Source: Bin80 sp964291275 (GTDB taxonomy: Bacteria; Bacteroidota; Rhodothermia; Rhodothermales; Bin80). Taken from it: a stretch of 64,000 nucleotides of DNA. How positions within the stretch are numbered: position 1 is the stretch's first letter; every line of letters starts with the position of its first letter. The notes under the pieces were generated by a model, which was given only the letters and a program-made list of their open reading frames with translations, ran no database searches and was not told the origin of the DNA. The translations under genes and the position numbers were made by a program. The stretch is taken from the NCBI GenBank assembly GCA_964291275.2, contig OZ219799.1, positions 2,542,001-2,606,000 of the forward strand, written 5' to 3'. Shown here piece by piece: positions 8,372 through 17,262 of this stretch.

Positions 8372-9496
8372 TCAGTCGTTTGTCGTGATGGTGAGCGTTA
8401 TTTCCGGATGCGTATTTGGCGCGGTAATCGCGTTTAGTACCTCAAACGATATAAGGTAAGGAGAGCTTTTATCGAGGGCTTTGAGTGCAAATGTTGTTGT
8501 GGTGTGTGGCTTAACCTCCAGGATATCGATGTCCTCATGAAAGCTCCACTCCGATGTATTTCGCAGGATAAAGCGGGCATCTGAATGATTTTCAAGTTGG
8601 ACTTCCAGTATAGATGTTCCTGCCCTGAACACTGCATCTGCGACAGTAATTGAAGCATTAATGAGCAGTAGAATTTCGGATTCCCGACCAATGAGTGTAT
8701 TTCGATGCCAGGCGATAGTGCGGCGGGCACGCAGACCTTCGTGGATCCCTTCCGCTGTTCGTTCTTCTGCAAATACCAATGTTACGGGACGGTGCCCTCC
8801 TTGGGCCACCTCAAAGTCCCAGTCAACGAGTCCATGAACATCACTGGTGCCAATAATGGCCAAGTCATTAGCCAGTGCGATATCGAGTGCCTCATCGGAG
8901 TAAGTGAACTGGTTAACCACCTCTACTCCATGTAATAAATCCGCGTCAATAAGCTCTCTATGCATATCTTCGAGCACTGCTACACCATCTGAGCGCTGCG
9001 CGGTCCACGCAGGATGGTTCCAGAATGCAAAACCACCCTGACGGCCAACCTCTTCAAATACACCTCGAATGTCTTTTGCCTCTTCACCGAAAGGGGCGAC
9101 CAACGCATTGGCATCAGTAATGAAAATGGCGTTCACGTGTCCAGGTGGCATAGAACGCGTAATCTCTGAGCCAGGGATTATGATCAGCGGGTGGTCTCCA
9201 TTGGCGTTCTCAGCTACAGCAAAGGCACGGTTACGGTCAGGATTCGGGATATCGTGCCTATACGGCTGGTATTCCAGATGTTCGGTTATTGCTATTGCAT
9301 CAAGTCCATCGCGATGCGCCTCCTGGACCCGAATATTTGGCCAAACACTTCCATCTGAGAAAACAGTGTGCATGTGCAGGTCGCAGGCCAACGTATGGTA
9401 TCCAGGCACATCAGGAAATTCAATGGTACGGTTTTCTTGTGCCTGAGCACTGCCGGAGATGGCTAGGATGGCTAGAATAATCAGGATGCGATACAT
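8372..9496 (-). CDS. secreted PHP-domain metal-dependent phosphoesterase
   Basis: A 374-residue protein with a cleavable signal peptide (residues 1-19, ending AQA). The PHP metal-binding motifs are all present in order: CDLHMHTVFSDG (about 38-49), ITEHLE (about 72), PGSEITRS (about 107), FWNHPAW (about 158) and GTSDVHG (about 217). A C-terminal beta-rich domain (after about 275) probably caps the enzyme. PHP proteins hydrolyse phosphate esters with a trinuclear metal site; a secreted form suggests scavenging of phosphodiesters. It is divergent from the pyruvate kinase gene. Confidence 0.78.
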   Translation of the reverse strand: MYRILIILAILAISGSAQAQENRTIEFPDVPGYHTLACDLHMHTVFSDGSVWPNIRVQEAHRDGLDAIAITEHLEYQPYRHDIPNPDRNRAFAVAENANGDHPLIIIPGSEITRSMPPGHVNAIFITDANALVAPFGEEAKDIRGVFEEVGRQGGFAFWNHPAWTAQRSDGVAVLEDMHRELIDADLLHGVEVVNQFTYSDEALDIALANDLAIIGTSDVHGLVDWDFEVAQGGHRPVTLVFAEERTAEGIHEGLRARRTIAWHRNTLIGRESEILLLINASITVADAVFRAGTSILEVQLENHSDARFILRNTSEWSFHEDIDILEVKPHTTTTFALKALDKSSPYLISFEVLNAITAPNTHPEITLTITTND

Positions 9497-9604
9497 GGGT
9501 ATTGGGGATATGAGAGGTGGAAATAGGTACGTTATGGTTCAAATGTGTACCTGTGTCGTTCAATAACTAAAATTAAACGCTTGAGATCAATGTTTTCCCC
9601 ATCA

Positions 9605-11044
9605 ATGCCCCGGCATACCAAGATTATTTCAACGCTGGGGCCAGCTTCAAGCGATCGTGACACGATCAGTGAGCTGATTGAGGCGGGGACTGACGTAATT
9701 CGCTTAAATTTTTCACATGGCACGCACGAGGATCATCGAGCTGTTGTTGCGCGTGTTCGTGAGGAGGCTGCAAAACAGGAGCGGCAGGTAGCAATACTGC
9801 AGGATCTTCAGGGGCCGCGTATTCGTGTGGGCCCTGTTCGAGGGGGGGCGGTTGAGCTGCATGAAGGAGCGGAAGTACAAATATCTCCCTCAGCAGACGC
9901 AGAGTCATCCGCAGACCATATATACGTGAGCTATAAAGCTCTAGCACTGGACCTGGCGCCAGGTGGGAATATTTTGATTGATGATGGCCGCTTGGAACTC
10001 ACGGTCACATCAATTTCGGGGGGAGAGGTACGCGCGTGTGTAGATGTTGGGGGGGAATTGAAGTCACGTAAGGGTGTCAATTTCCCACGTGTACGTACGA
10101 GCGGGCCTGCACTCACAGAAAAAGATCTTGCAGATCTCGAAGTGGGGATTGATCTGAATGTTGACTGGATCGCACTGTCTTTCGTCCGTAATGAGTCCGA
10201 TGTTGTGCACCTGCGCAAGCATCTTAAGTCCGCAGGCCATCGAGCGGGTATTATTGCAAAAATTGAAAAACCCGAAGCCTTTGAGGCTATTGATAATATC
10301 CTGGCTGTTAGTGATGGTATCATGGTTGCGCGGGGCGATCTGGGAATTGAAATGCCAATGGCATTGATCCCGCACGCACAGAAGACGATCATTCACAAAT
10401 GTCTCCTGGCAGGTAAACCGGTAATTACGGCTACGCAAATGCTGGAGAGCATGATTGAAAACCACGTGCCTACACGGGCGGAAGCCAGTGACGTAGCGAA
10501 TGCGGTTCTTGATGGAACAGATGCCGTGATGCTGAGCGGAGAGACAGCTGTGGGGCACCATCCCGCACGTGTGGTCAAGGCTATGGCCAGGATCATAAGA
10601 TCCGCAGAGGAACATTGGTATGCACTTCCAAAAAACAGCCGTGGACTTCCAGAAGGATTGAACTTAGTTGAAGGTTTTGGGGATATTACAGATGCGGTAA
10701 GTCTGACTGCGTGCGAATTGGCAGCACATGTCGGGGCACGGGCCTTGGTCTGTCTTACCGCGTCAGGTGCAACAGCACGATCTCTCGCCAAACATCGTCC
10801 ACGTATGCCGGTATATGCATTTACGGATGCTCCAAACGTCATTGGGCAGGTGGGAGTACTCTGGGGAACAAAAGCGTTCCAGATCCCCTTTCAGAGTGAT
10901 ACCGATGCTGGGGTTAGGCTGGTTCAGCAGACTCTGGTCAGTAAGGGGTATGTGAGGAGTGGGGATTCTATTGTTATATGTGCAGGTATGCCCTTACCTC
11001 GTAAAGGGCGCACCAATCTGGTTCATGTAAGCCATATTGACTGA
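9605..11044 (+). CDS. pyk: pyruvate kinase
   Basis: Converts phosphoenolpyruvate and ADP to pyruvate and ATP in glycolysis. ATG 9605 gives MPRHTKIISTLGPASSD, the normal family N terminus; ATG 9590 would add five residues and the frame can be read back to 9545. Visible landmarks are IRLNFSHGTHEDH, VARGDLGIEMP, and ATQMLESMIENHVPTRAE followed by VMLSGETAVG, covering the K+, metal and substrate sites, and then the C-terminal allosteric domain (CLTASGATARSLAKHRP). Length of 479 residues is standard. It is followed after 3 bases by the TPR lipoprotein gene. Confidence 0.95.
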   Translation: MPRHTKIISTLGPASSDRDTISELIEAGTDVIRLNFSHGTHEDHRAVVARVREEAAKQERQVAILQDLQGPRIRVGPVRGGAVELHEGAEVQISPSADAESSADHIYVSYKALALDLAPGGNILIDDGRLELTVTSISGGEVRACVDVGGELKSRKGVNFPRVRTSGPALTEKDLADLEVGIDLNVDWIALSFVRNESDVVHLRKHLKSAGHRAGIIAKIEKPEAFEAIDNILAVSDGIMVARGDLGIEMPMALIPHAQKTIIHKCLLAGKPVITATQMLESMIENHVPTRAEASDVANAVLDGTDAVMLSGETAVGHHPARVVKAMARIIRSAEEHWYALPKNSRGLPEGLNLVEGFGDITDAVSLTACELAAHVGARALVCLTASGATARSLAKHRPRMPVYAFTDAPNVIGQVGVLWGTKAFQIPFQSDTDAGVRLVQQTLVSKGYVRSGDSIVICAGMPLPRKGRTNLVHVSHID

Positions 11045-11047
11045 TCC

Positions 11048-14000
11048 ATGAAGAGTACGCCGCTCTGGATTCTTTGCATTCTGGTTTTTCTTTCTGGGTG
11101 CTCCAGTAACTCATTTCTCGGTTCACGATTCGATAACTTTTCTGCGTACTACAACAAGTACTACAACGCTGAGCGTGCACTTGCCGAGGGTATCCGTAAT
11201 TTCGAGGAAAGTCTGGAGGGTAGCCCGGTTGATCAGGATGTATTTCTCTCCCTGTTTACGCGCAGTCAGCAGGCGTCTACGCAACGTAAGCCGTTCGAAG
11301 ATGCAATCACGAAGAGTATAGAGATTCTTCGAAATCATCCCAATTCCAAATGGGTTGATGATGCAATCATGGTTATTGGGAAGGCATGGTTCTTCACACT
11401 CAATTTTGTTGGAGCAGAAGAAAAATTTAACGATATACTGGAGCTCGATTCTCCACTCAGGGATGAAGCCAATTTTTGGCTGGCGCGCACTCTGATAGCC
11501 AGCGGAGACTACGAAGAAGCATTCACGCACTTACAGGCTATTCTTAATGCAGAAGAGATTTCCCGTCGTTGGGAACCACGCTATCGACTGGCGCTTGCTG
11601 AATTACACATACAGAACGAAAACTGGGAGGAAGCTGCAATTGAGATGGAAATCGGCTTAGCCGCCGATCTTCGTGACAACGACCTGGCAGCCAGAGCTCA
11701 ATTTCTGGAGGGACAGGTGTTGGAGCAGCTTGGTCGATACGAGGATGCAATTGCTGCATACGAGCGTGTACACCGCTACAAGCCCTTCTATGAGCTTTCC
11801 TATGCTGCCCAGTTCAGTGTCGTTCGGGTTGCTGCTGATCATGTTGATGTAGATGTGGCTATCAGGAACCTGCGGCGCATGGAGCGGGATGACAAGAATT
11901 TTGATCATCGGGCAGAATTGGCCTATTTGCGCGGGCGTGTGCTGATCGCACACGGGCTTTATGATGAGGCACTGGCGCAATATGATGAATTACTCTACGA
12001 TCCCACCTTAGGCGGGGCGCGGATGCGCGGGCCGGTGCATTATGTGCTGGGTACGTTTTATCGGGATGTAGAGCTTAACTATCCGTATGCGGCTGCACAT
12101 TTTGATACGGCATCCCAGGCAATTACATCCCCTAGCACCATAGGGCAATCGCGGCAGGGGGCTTCAGCCCCCCCCAAGCCGTCTCCTGGTGCCATTATTG
12201 ACATTGAGGAGCAGGCTGAAACCTTTGGGAGTTTTTCCGATGTACTGGATGAGATCATACTAATGGACTCATTGCTGTATCTCGGTACACTGGATGACAG
12301 CAGCTTTGCAGAAGTTGTCCTTGAGTTACGGCAGCGTAGGGCGGACGAAATAGCTGAAATGCAGCGTGAGCTGCGCCAGCGTGAGTCCGAGTCTGCTTTT
12401 GTAGGAAGCGGAGGGGCGGCAGATTACAATAATGGAGGCGGAGGCACCCTAGTAGCAGGATCAGAGGGGGAAGCTGGTTTTCTGTACCATAAGGATCAGG
12501 TGCGGATGGAGCAGGCACGTCAGGATTTTATATTGATCTGGGGCGGTCGCCCATTAGCCCCCAACTGGCGTCGGATTGCAGCCATCGAAGCTGCACAGGC
12601 CGAGGTAATGGATGAGGAGGGGGGTAGACAAGGACAGCCCACATTTAACGTGAGTCTGCCGACTGTGAATATTTCTGCTGTGCCCCGGAGCCAAGAGGCA
12701 TTCGATAAAATGTTGAGCGATCGGGCGAATGCGAGGTATGAGCTTGCTAATGTGCTGTTTTTATCCATGAACCTTCCCGATTCCGCGGCAGCGTGGTATC
12801 GGATGGTGATTGAAGAGGATTTTGAAGAGAGTGTAGCACAGCGGGCCTACTATGCTCTGGCAGAAGTACAACAAACCTTGGGAGACACACTGGCGGCCAA
12901 TCGATTGTACGAGGTGATTGTGTCTGATTATCCGGATTCTGACTTTACAACGCAGGCCTATACCCGACTTGGACGCCCTGTTGTAGAGCATGTATCCACT
13001 GATTCAGTAGTACTGGCGGAGGAGGACTACAAAAAGTATCAGGCTGAATTGGAGGAGGATCTGCCGGAGGTAGTGGTTACCAACATGCTGGATCTGGCCC
13101 TTAAATGGCCCAATACACCTACCGCGCCGCAGGCACTCCATTTCGCAGGTACTGCTTATCTGAAATGGGCAGCCAGAGACAGTCTTGATGTATTGGCTGA
13201 GCTACCCGTCCAAGTAGACGCAACCCGCCTGGAAGCAGCGGGATTTTACTCCGACCTGGATTCCACTGCGACTGCGGAAGACAGTCTGCTGACACTTCCT
13301 TTGGTACTCGAACATCTCCAAAATAATTTTCCCAATTCTTTGCAGGCAGATCGTGCGAGACGTCTATTAATTGCACTTGAAGAGGAAAGGCAATTGCGCA
13401 AGGCAATTGCTGATTCTATCCTAATTGCTGATTCACTTGCTACCCAACGGGCGTTGGCGATTGCTGATTCAATCGCACAGTTGAATGCTGCTCCTGACTC
13501 ACTTGATCAGATGTTGCTGGCGGACTCATTAGGAATAGCTGCAGATTCACTTGCTCAACTTGTGCAGATGGATTCGTTAGCGGTGGCCTCGGAGTTACCC
13601 GAGAAATCTCTACCTGAGGAGTCGAGGGCAGTAGCCGATAAGGTGATTGCTGATTCACTGGAGGGGGTACCTCTGGAAAAAGAAGAAGAGGAAACAGAAC
13701 CAAAGGATACATTCGAGCCACAGGACCGCAGTGGTGCTTTGCCCACCGATCAGTCCGACGAAGAAAGATCTGAGGAGGATGATAATAATATTGATCCGAG
13801 CCTGGGGAATATAGATTGGTCTCAGGGCGGTTATACTATCCATCTTATGTCCTATTCCGACCATGAGATGGCCAAGGCATTTGTCATGAACTATGGTCGT
13901 ACGCTGCAAGATGTTGAGCATCTACTAGACATTTATGGTGCAGCGGCGAAGGATGGTGTCGAGTTCAGGGTGGGACTTGGGCTTTTTGATACGGTTCGGG

Positions 14001-14080
14001 ACGCTGAGGCAGTAATGCAACAGCTTGCTGGCCGAATACCCAACGAGTCACGTGTATCCCGTATTCAGGGGAGTCAGTAG
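11048..14080 (+). CDS. SprE/PorW-like TPR lipoprotein with C-terminal SPOR-like domain
   Basis: A 1010-residue lipoprotein (lipobox LSGC, Cys18). The first part, with NFSAYYNKYYNAERALAEGI and NHPNSKWVDDAIMVIGKAWF, resembles the TPR protein SprE/PorW of type IX secretion systems in Bacteroidota, and TPR-type helices run to about residue 660. Residues about 770-870 are a low-complexity helix with a recurring ADSL/ADSI unit. The last about 80 residues (GGYTIHLMSYSDHEMAKAF to the end) look like a SPOR peptidoglycan-binding domain. The role in T9SS is inferred from the family; no other T9SS gene is in the window. It may be co-transcribed with pyk. Confidence 0.65.
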   Translation: MKSTPLWILCILVFLSGCSSNSFLGSRFDNFSAYYNKYYNAERALAEGIRNFEESLEGSPVDQDVFLSLFTRSQQASTQRKPFEDAITKSIEILRNHPNSKWVDDAIMVIGKAWFFTLNFVGAEEKFNDILELDSPLRDEANFWLARTLIASGDYEEAFTHLQAILNAEEISRRWEPRYRLALAELHIQNENWEEAAIEMEIGLAADLRDNDLAARAQFLEGQVLEQLGRYEDAIAAYERVHRYKPFYELSYAAQFSVVRVAADHVDVDVAIRNLRRMERDDKNFDHRAELAYLRGRVLIAHGLYDEALAQYDELLYDPTLGGARMRGPVHYVLGTFYRDVELNYPYAAAHFDTASQAITSPSTIGQSRQGASAPPKPSPGAIIDIEEQAETFGSFSDVLDEIILMDSLLYLGTLDDSSFAEVVLELRQRRADEIAEMQRELRQRESESAFVGSGGAADYNNGGGGTLVAGSEGEAGFLYHKDQVRMEQARQDFILIWGGRPLAPNWRRIAAIEAAQAEVMDEEGGRQGQPTFNVSLPTVNISAVPRSQEAFDKMLSDRANARYELANVLFLSMNLPDSAAAWYRMVIEEDFEESVAQRAYYALAEVQQTLGDTLAANRLYEVIVSDYPDSDFTTQAYTRLGRPVVEHVSTDSVVLAEEDYKKYQAELEEDLPEVVVTNMLDLALKWPNTPTAPQALHFAGTAYLKWAARDSLDVLAELPVQVDATRLEAAGFYSDLDSTATAEDSLLTLPLVLEHLQNNFPNSLQADRARRLLIALEEERQLRKAIADSILIADSLATQRALAIADSIAQLNAAPDSLDQMLLADSLGIAADSLAQLVQMDSLAVASELPEKSLPEESRAVADKVIADSLEGVPLEKEEEETEPKDTFEPQDRSGALPTDQSDEERSEEDDNNIDPSLGNIDWSQGGYTIHLMSYSDHEMAKAFVMNYGRTLQDVEHLLDIYGAAAKDGVEFRVGLGLFDTVRDAEAVMQQLAGRIPNESRVSRIQGSQ

Positions 14081-14183
14081 TTGATATCCTCCTGAATGGG
14101 AGTTTAGAAACAGTTTTACATCCTTACAAGTTAACCTTTGCTGTCAACTACGCATTCGTAAACGTAACTCTCTAGGGGTCCGA

Positions 14184-16210
14184 ATGGGGTCAGAGCACTC
14201 AAATCAAAACATGGAAGGGCCTGGGCCCGAGCGGATGCGTCCACCTAGGCGCCGGGTACGCTACATGTGGATTTATGTGGTGTTGCTTGGTTTTATTCTG
14301 ATCAATCTCGTGTTTTCGCTGGGACGTCAGGATACGAATAGTATTGCGTACAGTACTTTTCTGGATTATGCTACCCAGGGTTACGTCGAAAGTGTTACGA
14401 TCCGTAACGATCGGCAGGTAACAGGAAAACTGACAGATGCCGGGATTCAGGCACTCGGAGTCAGTACCGAGACCAATCGTGGGTTGCTCGGCGGTGAAAG
14501 CGATCCAGCATTATTTGCCACTACGAAGACGGCAACACACGACCTGATCGCCTTCCTTGAAGAGCAGAACGAGAGTCAACAGGGAGAATCTATTTTATAT
14601 GAGGTCAGCTACCAGGATAACTGGTTGGGTGGGGCACTTGTGTGGTTGCTACCCTTGGCGATTATCCTAGTTCTGTGGATCGTTATTCTTCGGCGCGCAG
14701 GTCCAGGTTCTCAGGTACTGAATATTGGCAAAAACCGTGCGGTACTTTTTGAATCACTCGGAAAACCCACCGTCACGTTTGAAGATGTGGCGGGTTTAGT
14801 GGAAGCAAAAGAGGAAGTGGAAGAGGTTGTGGAATTCCTGAAAAACCCCAAAAAATTTACAAAGCTCGGTGGTGTATTGCCTAAGGGGGTGCTTCTCGTT
14901 GGCCCGCCAGGCACCGGCAAAACGCTGATGGGTAAGGCAGTGGCAGGAGAAGCCGGTGCACCATTTTTCTCGATCAGCGGCAGTGATTTTGTGGAGATGT
15001 TTGTTGGGGTAGGGGCCGCACGTGTGCGCGACCTTTTCAAGAAAGCTAAAGAGAAAGCTCCCTGCATAATCTTCATTGATGAGATTGATGCAATCGGTCG
15101 CAGCCGGGGACGCAACATGATGATGGGCGGTAACGATGAGCGTGAGAATACACTCAATCAGTTACTCGTGGAGATGGATGGGTTCAATACGGATAAAGGT
15201 GTCATTATCATGGCCGCCACCAATCGGCCCGATGTACTGGACGCAGCATTGCTGCGGCCAGGACGTTTTGATCGCCAGATCCTGATTGATCGTCCAGATC
15301 GCTTGGAGCGTGCAATGATCTTTAAGGTGCATACCCGTAATCTGATTTTAGCGGATGATGTGGAGCACGATGTACTGGCCTCCCAGACCCCTGGCTTTGC
15401 CGGCGCAGAAATTGCGAATGTTTGTAATGAAGCTGCGCTTTTGGCTGCACGTCTGGATAAGGATGCCATACATATGGAGGACTTTGAGCAAGCGATTGAC
15501 CGTGTGATCGGAGGGCTTGAGAAGAAAAACAAGCTGATCAAACCGAAGAAAAAAAGATTGTCGCCTACCACGAAGCGGGCCATGCAATTGCCGGCTGGTA
15601 TTTACCCAATACGGATCCGGTCATTAAGGTATCCATAGTTCCGAGAGGCTTGGCCGCGCTGGGATATGCTCAATCGTTACCGGATGAGCGCTATATCACT
15701 ACACGTGAAGCCTTCCTGGAACAAATGACGATGATGATGGGTGGGCGGGTAGCCGAAGAAATCAAGTTTGGTCAGCTGTCGACGGGTGCCCAGAACGATC
15801 TGGAGCGCATTACCAAGACGGCCTATGCCATGGTGGTGGATTTTGGGATGAGTGCAAAGGTTGGGCATGTAAGCTTTAACCTGTCCGGTAATCGTGACAA
15901 AACTCCCATGTTCGAGAAGCCATATTCAGAGGCCATGGCGCGAACGATTGACGAAGAAGTGCGTGAAATCATCGAGGGCGTACGTCAGCGGGCCTGGAAT
16001 ATTCTTAACGAGAAGAGAGACCGGCTGGAAGCTCTTGCACAGTTGCTCCTGGATCAGGAGGTTTTGGGCCCCCGGGACCTCGTAAATGTTTTGGGCGAGC
16101 GACCATTTGGTGAGTATGTATCGTTAAATGGTCTTCCAGAAAGGAAAAAGGGCGATGAATCTGTGCCCGAGTCCACCGACGAACAGGAGGCAGCGGCAAC
16201 GTCCCTCTGA
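14184..16210 (+). CDS. ftsH: ATP-dependent zinc metalloprotease FtsH, broken by a one-base frameshift
   Basis: Membrane-anchored AAA+ protease for quality control. Two transmembrane helices (about 28-46 and 150-170), Walker A GPPGTGKT, Walker B IIFIDEIDAIG and the second-region-of-homology arginines (LRPGRFDRQ) are in the first frame, which ends at 15638. The protease part, with the zinc motif HEAGH and then EQMTMMMGGRVAEE, is in the next frame and runs to 16210. Adding one G after 15545 would restore PEEKKIVAYHEAGH, so the break is a single deletion in a purine run. Everything else is conserved. ATG 14184 has AGGGG six bases upstream. Confidence 0.88.
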
Positions 16211-16277
16211 TCAACAGAATCTTCGCGAAAAATTCGAGAAAATTTCCAGAAATGTGCAACTTTAATAAAAAAAGTCG

Positions 16278-16283
16278 TATATT
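16278..16283 (+). promoter_or_regulatory. possible -10 element for the translation-gene block
   Basis: TATATT in the 154-base gap between ftsH and rpsL, preceded by an A/T-rich spacer but without a good -35 hexamer. A start here would give a leader of about 75 bases before rpsL. This is the only sizeable gap upstream of the str genes, so a promoter is expected nearby. Confidence 0.28.
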
Positions 16284-16314
16284 GAGAGGCTGTAAGGAAA
16301 ACCTGACTGGGCAC

Positions 16315-16333
16315 CTGCGAGAAAGATTCGCAG
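16315..16333 (+). promoter_or_regulatory. hairpin in the rpsL leader
   Basis: CTGCGA, seven bases, then TCGCAG makes a perfect six-pair stem 32 bases before the rpsL start. Ribosomal operon leaders often hold binding sites for a regulatory ribosomal protein (S7 in E. coli str); whether this one does is unknown. Confidence 0.35.
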
Positions 16334-16364
16334 CAATACCCGGCAATTAAAACTGAGTAATTAA

Positions 16365-16739
16365 GTGCCAACAATACAGCAACTTGTTCGAAAGGGCCGT
16401 CACCCGAAGGTGAAAAAGACAAAGGCGGCCGCGTTGCAGGGTAACCCGCAGCGCCGGGGAGTGTGCACCCGTGTGTATACCACGACGCCGAAAAAGCCGA
16501 ACTCAGCTTTGCGGAAAGTGGCGAAGGTGCGCCTCACGAACCAGATCGAAGTGATCGCCTATATCCCGGGTGAAGGACATAACCTCCAAGAGCATTCAAT
16601 CGTGCTGGTAAGAGGGGGACGTGTTAAAGACTTGCCGGGTGTAAAGTATCACATTGTGCGTGGTGCACTGGATACTTCCGGTGTGGAAGACAGAACCCAG
16701 TCGCGCTCGAAGTATGGCGCAAAGCGGCCTAAGAGATAA
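16365..16739 (+). CDS. rpsL: 30S ribosomal protein S12
   Basis: A 124-residue decoding-centre protein. It starts with GTG 16365 and reads PTIQQLVRKGR; no ATG is available nearby. TTPKKPNSALRK (Lys43/Lys44) and PGEGHNLQEHS are the two conserved loops, with the wild-type lysine linked to streptomycin sensitivity. First gene of the str cluster. Confidence 0.97.
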   Translation: MPTIQQLVRKGRHPKVKKTKAAALQGNPQRRGVCTRVYTTTPKKPNSALRKVAKVRLTNQIEVIAYIPGEGHNLQEHSIVLVRGGRVKDLPGVKYHIVRGALDTSGVEDRTQSRSKYGAKRPKR

Positions 16740-16794
16740 TTAAAGCAATTACCGGAGGCAGGATACTGAGAGTATGCTGTCACCGCATTAACGG

Positions 16795-17262
16795 ATGCGT
16801 AGAAAATCAGCTGAACGGCGTTTAGTTACGCCGGATCCAAAATATCAGGATACACTCGTGGCGCAGTTTGTCAACTACGTCATGCTCCATGGCAAGAAAA
16901 GTATTGCCCGGAAAATCGTATACGATGCGTTCACGCAAGTTGAGCAGCGTTCAGGAGAGCCGGGAGTGGAAATTTTTCGAAAGGCGGTCGAAAACGTTGC
17001 TCCTCTGGTGGAGGTACGTAGTCGGCGTGTAGGTGGAGCAACATACCAGGTCCCTATCGAAGTTCGTGCAGAACGTCGGACGGCCCTGGCTTTTAGATGG
17101 ATCATTCAGCAAGCATCCAAAAGGTCTGATCGTTCAATGGCGCAGCGACTGGCAGGCGAGCTTTATTCTGCCTCGCACGGAGAAGGTGCTGCGGTCAAGA
17201 AAAAGGACGATACTCACAGAATGGCAGAATCGAACAAAGCATTTGCACATTTCAGACTGTAG
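16795..17262 (+). CDS. rpsG: 30S ribosomal protein S7
   Basis: A 155-residue 16S rRNA-binding protein of the small-subunit head. The start MRRKSAERR and the core KKSIARKIVYDAFTQVEQR and GGATYQVPIEVR are typical. The 55-base gap from rpsL contains a purine-rich GGAGG site far upstream of the start. Its stop is followed at once by fusA. Confidence 0.97.
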   Translation: MRRKSAERRLVTPDPKYQDTLVAQFVNYVMLHGKKSIARKIVYDAFTQVEQRSGEPGVEIFRKAVENVAPLVEVRSRRVGGATYQVPIEVRAERRTALAFRWIIQQASKRSDRSMAQRLAGELYSASHGEGAAVKKKDDTHRMAESNKAFAHFRL

